Source: Bacteroidales bacterium UBA2716 (GTDB lineage: Bacteria; Bacteroidota; Bacteroidia; Bacteroidales; UBA932). Taken from it: DNA of 25,472 bases. Within the stretch, counting starts at the first letter, position 1; each line of letters opens with the position of its first letter. The notes beneath the pieces were generated by a model, which was not told where the DNA came from, did not search any database, and worked only from the letters and a program-made list of their open reading frames with translations. Location of the stretch: positions 1 to 25,472 of the forward strand of contig DEKS01000109.1 of the NCBI GenBank assembly GCA_002354005.1. Reading direction: 5' to 3'. Position numbers and translations under genes: made by a program. Positions 7,693-14,050 of this stretch are shown in pieces.

Positions 7693-8514
7693 ATGAAAAT
7701 AGGCTATTTCATTCTGAACGATGAGCTCCGCAGCGATGCCCGCCTGCATACTTTGCTGGAGGAGCTGGAATCGGCAACCTTCGAACTCTACGAAATCCGT
7801 ACCAAGTCGGATGTCCGCCCGGAGACGGATTTGGTGCTGTCCATGGGCGGAGACGGTACGTTCCTTTCCGCCGCACATGTGGTGGCAGATATTGGCCTGC
7901 CCATCCTGGGCGTGAATTTCGGCCGTATCGGCTTCCTGTGTGAGAACCGTCCGGAGGCGGTGAGCAAGGCGCTCCTGGAAGGGGATTTCCGTATCGAGTA
8001 CCGGACCGTGCTCAACGCTACGCTCAAGGGACCGGAGGCGCGCCGCACCATCGGCATGCTGCCGTATTCCGTGAATGAAGTGTCGCTGCACCGCACCGGT
8101 TCGTCCGTGCTGGGCATTCATGTGTGCGTGGACGGAGAGCCCCTGCCCACCTACTGGGCGGACGGCCTCATTGTGGCCACCTCATCCGGCTCCACGGCCT
8201 ATTCACTGAGCGTGGGCGGCCCCATCTGTATGCCGGACACCAAGGTGCTCATCATTGCGCCTATCGCCCCGCATAACCTGAACGTGCGGCCCATTGTGGT
8301 GCCGGAAACGGCCAAAATCGACATTTCTTTTGAATCCCGCGACGGAAGCGCCATCATGTCTACGGACAACCGGGTGGAGCAAATCCAGCCGGACTGGACC
8401 ATTCATGTAGAGATGGCACAATTTTCGCTTAAACGCATCCGGCTTGCCGAGTCCGGCTTTGTGAAGGCCCTTACTTCACGGCTGTTCTGGGGCGAGGACA
8501 TGAGAAACATTTAA
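7693..8514 (+). CDS. nadK: NAD kinase
   Basis: The product is 273 residues. It phosphorylates NAD to NADP using ATP or polyphosphate in the cytoplasm. The diagnostic GGDGTFL motif is at residues 52-58 with catalytic Asp54. The second family motif is GLIVATSSGSTAYSLSVGGPI, which contains the nucleotide-binding loop, followed by the conserved NVRPIVVPE region. An in-frame GTG two codons upstream (7687) is possible, but the ATG at 7693 gives the standard MKIGYF start. It is followed after 4 bases by uppS, the usual order in Bacteroidales. Confidence 0.96.
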   Translation: MKIGYFILNDELRSDARLHTLLEELESATFELYEIRTKSDVRPETDLVLSMGGDGTFLSAAHVVADIGLPILGVNFGRIGFLCENRPEAVSKALLEGDFRIEYRTVLNATLKGPEARRTIGMLPYSVNEVSLHRTGSSVLGIHVCVDGEPLPTYWADGLIVATSSGSTAYSLSVGGPICMPDTKVLIIAPIAPHNLNVRPIVVPETAKIDISFESRDGSAIMSTDNRVEQIQPDWTIHVEMAQFSLKRIRLAESGFVKALTSRLFWGEDMRNI

Positions 8515-8518
8515 TGCC

Positions 8519-9217
8519 ATGGAGAATATCCCGCAGCACGTATCCATCATCATGGACGGCAATGGCCGATGGGCCAAAGCCCGTGGAAAAGAAAGAATTT
8601 ACGGCCATTACGAGGGCGTGGAAAGCGTCCGTGCCTGCCTGGAGGCCGCAGTGGAGGAGGGGGTGAAGTACCTCTCGCTGTACGCTTTTTCGGAAGAAAA
8701 CTGGAATCGTCCGGAACAGGAAGTCCTGGGCCTTATGGAACTCATGATGAAGGCCATGAAAAAGGAACTGATTACCTTCATGGACAACCACATCCGTTTT
8801 GTGGTGCTGGGCAACCGCGCCCGCCTGAGTGATTCCCTGAATGCGACCATAGACGAGATGATGGCCCAAACCGCCGCCAATGACACGGCCACGCTCATCC
8901 TTTTCCTGAGCTACAGCGGACAGTGGGACATCCTGCAGGCCATGAAAAAAGCTGCGGCCAGCCTGCCGGAGAAGGATTTTCAGGCGCTTACGCCCGAGGA
9001 TTTCGCCCCGTATCTGGTGACGGCCGGCATCCCGGATCCGGACCTTCTCATCCGTACCTCGGGAGAGCTGCGCATCTCCAACTACCTGCTCTGGCAATGT
9101 GCTTACACAGAGTTCTATTTCTCCGATGTGTTGTGGCCGGATTTCCGGAAACCGGAGTTCCGGGAGGCGCTTCGTGCGTACGCGCAACGCGATCGCAGAT
9201 ATGGAAAAGTGAAATAA
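8519..9217 (+). CDS. uppS: Isoprenyl transferase (undecaprenyl diphosphate synthase)
   Basis: The 232-residue cis-prenyltransferase extends farnesyl diphosphate with isopentenyl diphosphate to make the C55 lipid carrier for peptidoglycan and surface polysaccharides. Signature elements are HVSIIMDGNGRWAKARG at the N-terminus, with catalytic Asp13 and the phosphate-binding GNGRW, then SLYAFSEENWNRP, and RTSGELRISNYLLWQ with the TEFYFSDVLWPDF ending. It is slightly shorter than E. coli UppS (253) because the N-terminus is compact. It lies 4 bases after nadK and 35 before bamA. Confidence 0.96.
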   Translation: MENIPQHVSIIMDGNGRWAKARGKERIYGHYEGVESVRACLEAAVEEGVKYLSLYAFSEENWNRPEQEVLGLMELMMKAMKKELITFMDNHIRFVVLGNRARLSDSLNATIDEMMAQTAANDTATLILFLSYSGQWDILQAMKKAAASLPEKDFQALTPEDFAPYLVTAGIPDPDLLIRTSGELRISNYLLWQCAYTEFYFSDVLWPDFRKPEFREALRAYAQRDRRYGKVK

Positions 9218-9223
9218 AATGCC

Positions 9224-9231
9224 TATCTTTG
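9224..9231 (+). promoter_or_regulatory. bamA promoter -7 box (TATCTTTG)
   Basis: TATCTTTG fits TAnnTTTG and starts 7 bases past the uppS stop. It is 21 bases before the bamA ATG, so bamA can be transcribed apart from nadK-uppS. Confidence 0.55.
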
Positions 9232-9252
9232 CAGGATTATTGTTTTAGCCGA

Positions 9253-11832
9253 ATGAGTTTGAAAAAGATACTTTGCACTGTCACGATGCTTCTCGCAGGT
9301 TTCCTTGCGGGGGCGCAAGAGGTGGGCAGTCGCATTGAAGTCGATTATAATCATCCCCAGAAATACGTTGTGGGAGGCGTTGGCGTAGAGGGTAACCGCT
9401 ATTTCAACGAGCACCAGATCCTGCAGCTCGCCGGCCTGCATGCGGGCCAGGAAGTTACCGTACCCGGAGAGGATGTCACCGGAATTGTAAAGCGACTGGT
9501 CGCCCAGCGTTATTTTGAGGATGTGGCGGTGGTGGTAGACTCCCTCAGCGCATCGGCGGACACAGCCTGGTTCAAAATCTGCATCCGCGAGCGGCCCCGT
9601 GTGTCCCGCTGGACATTCAGCGGCGTCAAATCCAGTGAAAGGAAAGACCTGCAGGAGCGTCTGAACCTGCGTCCCGGCCGCGAGTATTCGGATTACGTGA
9701 AGAATACCTCGGTAGACATTATCAAGCGGTACTTTAAGGAAAAAGGCTATCTGAAAGCAGACGTGGATGTGCAGATGCAGCGGGATACCATCATCCGCAG
9801 CGCCGTCCGCGTGAACTTTGCCGTGAACAAGGGCCGGAAAATCCGCATCAGCAAAATCAATTTTATCGGCAACGGGGACATCAAGCCCATCAAGCTGGCC
9901 AAGAACATGAAGGAGACCCATGCCAATACCTGGTACAACTTCTTCAAGTCCAAAAAATTCAAGGAAAAGGAATATCAGAACGATCGGAAAACCGTCCTGG
10001 ATGCCTTCAACGAGGCCGGTTACCGGGACGCCCGCCTGGTGCGCGACTCGGTGTATTATACGCCGGACGGCAAGCACCTGAACATCGACATGGAGTTTGA
10101 GCAGGGCCGCAAGTACTATTTCCGCAACATCACCTGGACCGGCAACTCCGTGTATCCCTCGGAGGTGCTCAACAATATCCTGCAGGTGAAAAAGGGCGAT
10201 GTGTACGACCTTGTCACCATGGAAAAGCGCTTGCACGGCGGCGGCAAGGACAACGAGTACGACGTATCCAAACTGTACCGTGACAACGGTTACCTGTTCT
10301 TTAATCTTACGCCGGTAGAGGTAAATATCCAGAACGACTCCGTAGATGTGGAAATGCGCATCTCGGAAGGCAAGCCGGCCGTCCTGAACGAGATTATCAT
10401 CAACGGCAACGACCTCACCAACGAGCGCGTGGTGCGCCGTCAGCTCATGACGCGCCCCGGTTACCTGTTCAGCCAGTCAGACTTTGAGCGCTCCATCCGT
10501 GAAATCGCCTCCATGGGCCAGTTCGACCCGGAAGCCATCATGGGCCCCGGCGGATATTCCATCGTCCCCAACCAGATGAACAGCACCGTGGACATCGTGT
10601 ACAACCTGAAGGAGAAACCTTCTTCCCAGCTGGAACTCTCCGGGGGTTGGGGTGGTAATACCTTCGTGCTCACGGCCGGTGTGAGCTTCAACAACTTCTC
10701 TACGCGCCGCATCCTGGAAAAGGGCGCCTGGCGGCCGGTTCCGCTGGGCGATGCCCAAAACCTGGCCTTCCGCTTCCAGACCAACGGCCGGTATTACACC
10801 ACCTTAAGCGCCAGTTTTACGGAGCCTTGGCTGTTTGGTAAAAAGCCCACGTCCCTCAGCGTTTCCGGGTACTACTCCCGTATGACGGACTCCTACCTTG
10901 CCATCGGTATCCTGTCCACGGACAAGATGTTCGAGGTATTCGGTTTCAACGCCGGTCTGGGTACGCGCCTGAAGTGGCCGGACAACTATTTTGTCCTGTA
11001 CAACAACCTGAGCTGGCAAACCTACAAGCTCACCAACTGGACCAACAGTTACTTCGCCTTCAATGACGGTATTTCCCACAACCTGAGCTACACCATCTCC
11101 CTTACGCGTAACTCCACGGACCAGCAGATTTACCCGCGTACCGGCTCGGAGTTCAGCCTGTCGCTGCAACTCACCCCGCCGTACTCCCTGTTCCGCAGAT
11201 ACACTTACAAGGACGGCCAGAAGGTTGCCGTAAACAGCTGGAAGGATGTTAATTATGACGATTGGACAGCTGCCCAGCGCTACAAGTGGATTGAGTACCA
11301 CAAGTGGAAGTTCAACGGCACAGTATACGCTAAACTGGTGGGAGACCTGGTGCTGATGACCCGCGCGCAGTTCGGTTACCTGGGTTACTACAACCGCAAC
11401 TGGGGCTATTCCCCGTTCGAGAGCTTCCAGGTGGGCGGCGACGGCATGTCCGGCTACATGACCTACGGCGCGGAAATCGTCTCCCTGCGTGGCTACGAGG
11501 ACTATTCCCTGACCCCGCGCAAGCTCACCCCGTACAGCCAGAACGGTCTTAGCTACGCCGGTAACGTGTACGATAAGTTCACGGTAGAACTCCGCTATCC
11601 GGTGATTCTGCAGCCGCAGAGCACGATATTTGTACTGGCCTTCCTGGAAGGCGGTAACTGCTGGAGCGACATCCGCGAATTCAACCCGTTCCAGATCAAG
11701 CGAAGCGCCGGTGTGGGTGTGCGTGTGTTCCTCCCGATGATCGGCCTGCTGGGTGTAGACTGGGGCTACGGCTTCGACGGCGGTTCCACCGGCGGCAGCC
11801 ACTTCCACTTTGTGTTAGGTCAGCAATTCTAA
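9253..11832 (+). CDS. bamA: Outer membrane protein assembly factor BamA
   Basis: The product is 859 residues. A signal peptide ends at AGA-Q (about residue 21). Five POTRA domains follow (about 38-115, 117-195, 198-285, 288-374 and 377-455), each with the usual xxxxVxGN or FxGN start (VEGNRYF, FIGNGDI, WTGNSVY, INGNDLT). The 16-stranded barrel runs from about 456 to the C-terminal Phe. The lid-loop motif corresponding to VRGF is LRGY at 745-748. The protein ends in GQQF, an outer-membrane insertion signal. BamA folds and inserts barrel proteins together with BamD. The frame stays open back to 8923 inside uppS, but the signal peptide and the -7 box fix the start at 9253. Confidence 0.96.
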   Translation: MSLKKILCTVTMLLAGFLAGAQEVGSRIEVDYNHPQKYVVGGVGVEGNRYFNEHQILQLAGLHAGQEVTVPGEDVTGIVKRLVAQRYFEDVAVVVDSLSASADTAWFKICIRERPRVSRWTFSGVKSSERKDLQERLNLRPGREYSDYVKNTSVDIIKRYFKEKGYLKADVDVQMQRDTIIRSAVRVNFAVNKGRKIRISKINFIGNGDIKPIKLAKNMKETHANTWYNFFKSKKFKEKEYQNDRKTVLDAFNEAGYRDARLVRDSVYYTPDGKHLNIDMEFEQGRKYYFRNITWTGNSVYPSEVLNNILQVKKGDVYDLVTMEKRLHGGGKDNEYDVSKLYRDNGYLFFNLTPVEVNIQNDSVDVEMRISEGKPAVLNEIIINGNDLTNERVVRRQLMTRPGYLFSQSDFERSIREIASMGQFDPEAIMGPGGYSIVPNQMNSTVDIVYNLKEKPSSQLELSGGWGGNTFVLTAGVSFNNFSTRRILEKGAWRPVPLGDAQNLAFRFQTNGRYYTTLSASFTEPWLFGKKPTSLSVSGYYSRMTDSYLAIGILSTDKMFEVFGFNAGLGTRLKWPDNYFVLYNNLSWQTYKLTNWTNSYFAFNDGISHNLSYTISLTRNSTDQQIYPRTGSEFSLSLQLTPPYSLFRRYTYKDGQKVAVNSWKDVNYDDWTAAQRYKWIEYHKWKFNGTVYAKLVGDLVLMTRAQFGYLGYYNRNWGYSPFESFQVGGDGMSGYMTYGAEIVSLRGYEDYSLTPRKLTPYSQNGLSYAGNVYDKFTVELRYPVILQPQSTIFVLAFLEGGNCWSDIREFNPFQIKRSAGVGVRVFLPMIGLLGVDWGYGFDGGSTGGSHFHFVLGQQF

Positions 11833-11836
11833 TCCC

Positions 11837-11865
11837 TGTCATACCGAGCGAAGCGAGTGTATCTC
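11837..11865. repeat. Short intergenic element with GAGCGAAGCGAG core
   Basis: The 63-base bamA-skp gap contains TGTCATACC, then the core GAGCGAAGCGAG (11846-11857), then TGTATCTC. Four-base arms ATAC (11841-11844) and GTAT (11859-11862) can pair around the core. Elements of the form TGTCATnCCGAGCGAAGCGAG are a familiar dispersed intergenic repeat in Bacteroidota and some other phyla, as I recall it. The same 12-base core occurs once more at 5067-5078, inside a coding region. Confidence 0.45.
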
Positions 11866-11895
11866 ACATACAGAAAACAATTAATATTAAAGGAT

Positions 11896-12468
11896 ATGAA
11901 AAAAATTATTGTCATCGCCCTTGCGGCCTTTGCAACCTTCACCCTTTCCGCCCAGACCCTGGGTAAGGTGAACTTCAATGAACTCGTGATGCTGATGCCG
12001 GAAATGGACACCGCCCGCGAGGCCATCAACGCCTCCCAGAAAGAGGCCGAAGAAACCTACTCCGCCATGGTGGAAGAGTATCAGGGCAAGATGAACCAGT
12101 ACCAGCAGAAGCAGGCCAGCTGGACAGCGGCCATCCGCGAATCCAAGGAGCGTGAGCTCATGGAAATCCAGAACCGCATCCAGGAATTCCAGCAGTCCAT
12201 CTCCCAGGAACTCCAGCAGCAGCAGAACCAGCTCACCGCTCCCATCCAGGAGAAAGCCTCCAAGGCCGTGAACGAGATTGCCAAAGCCAAGGGTCTCACC
12301 GTCCTGTTCGATGCTTCCCAGGCACTGTACTTTGACGAGTCCAAAGTGATTGACATTACTGCCGATGCCCGTAAAGCCCTGAACATCCCGGCCGACCGCA
12401 CCCTGGAAAGCCTCCAGGCAGAGCTCCAGGCACAGGCCCAGGCCGCTCAGGCTGCTCAGGCCAAGTAG
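11896..12468 (+). CDS. skp: Periplasmic chaperone, OmpH/Skp family
   Basis: The 190-residue product starts at the ATG at 11896, chosen because it begins a clean signal peptide (MKKIIVIALAAFATFTLSAQ). The mature protein has the OmpH form: LGKVNFNELVMLMPE, then a long coiled coil rich in Gln, Glu and Lys (about 45-115), then the strand segment GLTVLFDASQALYF and a helical, Ala/Gln-rich tail. It should shield unfolded outer-membrane proteins in the periplasm. Position directly after bamA is the conserved arrangement. It is soluble, unlike the lipoprotein paralogue at 6231-6839. Confidence 0.92.
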   Translation: MKKIIVIALAAFATFTLSAQTLGKVNFNELVMLMPEMDTAREAINASQKEAEETYSAMVEEYQGKMNQYQQKQASWTAAIRESKERELMEIQNRIQEFQQSISQELQQQQNQLTAPIQEKASKAVNEIAKAKGLTVLFDASQALYFDESKVIDITADARKALNIPADRTLESLQAELQAQAQAAQAAQAK

Positions 12469-12491
12469 GCGAATCTTTTCAGAAAATTATT

Positions 12492-12543
12492 GGGAATTCA
12501 CTTTAATTTCTTTACATTTGTAACGGAATTAAGGTGAATTCCT
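12492..12543. repeat. 52-base near-perfect palindrome between skp and gdhA
   Basis: The arms 12493-12508 and 12527-12542 are complementary over all 16 positions with one G-T pair. Pairing extends through 12509-12510 with 12525-12526. After one mismatch (12511 with 12524), TTACA (12512-12516) pairs with TGTAA (12519-12523). All pairs share one centre, between 12517 and 12518. A T-rich stretch (TTATTTTTTAT) follows. It could be a long hairpin terminator for skp, an operator, or both. The probable gdhA -7 box lies in its tip. Confidence 0.75.
12513..12520 (+). promoter_or_regulatory. gdhA promoter -7 box (TACATTTG)
   Basis: TACATTTG fits TAnnTTTG, with a TTG at 12490-12492 about 20 bases upstream as a possible -33 element. 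The leader to the ATG at 12583 would be about 55-60 bases. The box sits at the centre of the palindrome. Confidence 0.55.
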
Positions 12544-12582
12544 TATTTTTTATAACCATAACACTAAAACATCGTTTCTGTA

Positions 12583-13926
12583 ATGAAAACAACAGACATC
12601 ATGGCGCGCCTTCAGGCCAAGTATCCCTTGGAGAAGGAATATCTGCAGGCTGTGCAGGAAGTACTGGAATCCATCGAAGAGGTGTACAACCAGCATCCTG
12701 AGTTTGAAAAAGCCAAGATTGTTGAACGGCTGGTGGAACCGGACCGCATCTTTACGTTCCGTGTTACCTGGATCGACGACAAGGGCGAGGTACAGACCAA
12801 CACCGGTTACCGCATCCAGTTCAACAGTGCCATCGGCCCTTATAAGGGCGGCCTTCGTTTCCATAAGGCCGTAACGCCTTCCATGCTCAAATTCCTGGGC
12901 TTTGAACAGACCTTCAAAAACGCCCTCACAACCCTTCCGATGGGCGGCGCCAAGGGCGGCAGTGACTTTGACCCGGTGGGCAAATCCAACGACGAAATCA
13001 TGCGTTTCTGCCAGGCTTTCATGCTGGAGCTGTGGAACTGCATCGGCCCGGATCAGGATATTCCTGCCGGCGATGTTGGTGTAGGCGGCCGTGAAATCGG
13101 TTACCTGTATGGCATGTATAAAAAGCTGGCCCGCCAGTACAATACGGGCGTCCTCACCGGTAAGGGCGGCACCTGGGGCGGCTCCATCCTTCGTCCGGAG
13201 GCCACCGGTTTCGGTGCCCTCTATTTCACCCAGCACCTGTTGAAGAAGGCCGGCAAGGACATCAAGGGCTGCAGGGTTGCACTCTCCGGCTTCGGCAATG
13301 TAGCCTGGGGCGCCGCTACCAAGGCCCGCGAACTGGGCGCCAAGGTGGTGGCTATCAGCGGCCCGGACGGCGTGTGCGAGATCCCGGATGGCATTACCCC
13401 GGAAATGATTGATTACATGCTGGTTATGCGTGCTTCCAACCGCAATAAAGTAGAGGATATGGCCACCAAGTTCCCCGGTCAGGCCAAGTTCACCGCCGGC
13501 AAGAAGAGCTGGAGCATCCCCGTGGACATTGCCCTGCCTTGCGCCTTCCAGAACGAACTCTCCGAGGAGGATGCCAAGGAACTCAAGGCCAATGGCTGCT
13601 GGTGCTGCTGCGAGGTGTCCAACATGGGCTGCCAGCCCGGCGCCATCCACTTCTTCCAGCACAACGGTATCCTCTTCGCCCCCGGCAAGGCCGTGAACGC
13701 AGGCGGTGTGGCCACCAGCGGTCTGGAAATGACCCAGAACGCAGAGCACATCTCCTGGAGCGGGGAAGAAGTGGATGAGAAACTCCACTTCATCATGAAG
13801 TCCATCCACGAACAGTGCGTCAAGTACGGTACCCAGCCGGACGGCAGCGTGGACTATGTGAAGGGCGCCAACATCGCCGGCTTCATGAAAGTTGCCACCG
13901 CCATGCTGGAGCAGGGAACCATTTAG
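12583..13926 (+). CDS. gdhA: Glutamate dehydrogenase (probably NADP-dependent)
   Basis: The 447-residue enzyme interconverts 2-oxoglutarate plus ammonium and glutamate. By comparison with E. coli GdhA, catalytic and substrate lysines fall at Lys88 (PYKGGLRF), Lys112 and Lys124 (GGAKGG), with catalytic Asp164 in PAGDVG. The Rossmann domain begins around VALSGFGNVAWGA. The C-terminal block LFAPGKAVNAGGVATSGLEM is intact. Length and sequence class match hexameric bacterial GDH. Cofactor preference is inferred from class only. Residues 339-350 contain an unusual run of cysteines (Cys339, 341, 342, 343, 350) where E. coli has VKAVAEGANM. The gene stands alone, with its own promoter and terminator. 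Confidence 0.94.
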   Translation: MKTTDIMARLQAKYPLEKEYLQAVQEVLESIEEVYNQHPEFEKAKIVERLVEPDRIFTFRVTWIDDKGEVQTNTGYRIQFNSAIGPYKGGLRFHKAVTPSMLKFLGFEQTFKNALTTLPMGGAKGGSDFDPVGKSNDEIMRFCQAFMLELWNCIGPDQDIPAGDVGVGGREIGYLYGMYKKLARQYNTGVLTGKGGTWGGSILRPEATGFGALYFTQHLLKKAGKDIKGCRVALSGFGNVAWGAATKARELGAKVVAISGPDGVCEIPDGITPEMIDYMLVMRASNRNKVEDMATKFPGQAKFTAGKKSWSIPVDIALPCAFQNELSEEDAKELKANGCWCCCEVSNMGCQPGAIHFFQHNGILFAPGKAVNAGGVATSGLEMTQNAEHISWSGEEVDEKLHFIMKSIHEQCVKYGTQPDGSVDYVKGANIAGFMKVATAMLEQGTI

Positions 13927-13945
13927 TTTCCCGGTCCCTTCTTTT

Positions 13946-13979
13946 ACGGTGTCTCATGAAAATGGGACACTGTTTTTTT
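13946..13979 (+). terminator. Intrinsic terminator after gdhA
   Basis: A 12-bp stem (13946-13957 with 13962-13973, two G-T pairs) closes on a GAAA tetraloop (13958-13961). It is followed directly by seven T (13973-13979). This is a textbook Rho-independent terminator. Confidence 0.9.
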
Positions 13980-13989
13980 ATTGGTAATA

Positions 13990-14027
13990 TGTAAGGTTAT
14001 CTTACAATTAATTGCTATCTTTGTAAG
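13990..14027. promoter_or_regulatory. Repeated TGTAAG/CTTACA half-sites upstream of the M49-like operon
   Basis: TGTAAG (13990-13995) and CTTACA (14001-14006) form an inverted pair 5 bases apart. A further TGTAAG (14022-14027) overlaps the end of the -7 box. The arrangement resembles operator half-sites around a promoter. No regulator is encoded nearby. Confidence 0.35.
14016..14023 (+). promoter_or_regulatory. Promoter -7 box (TATCTTTG) for the 14051-18413 operon
   Basis: TATCTTTG fits TAnnTTTG and ends 27 bases before the ATG at 14051, after the gdhA terminator. I see no convincing -33 element. Confidence 0.5.
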
Positions 14028-14050
14028 CTAAACTGTATTAACCAATTTAC

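Noticed and set aside
8923..9252. In-frame upstream extension of BamA by 110 codons
   Set aside because: It overlaps uppS in another frame, encodes no recognisable domain, and would bury the signal peptide that starts at 9253. A -7 box also lies just before 9253.
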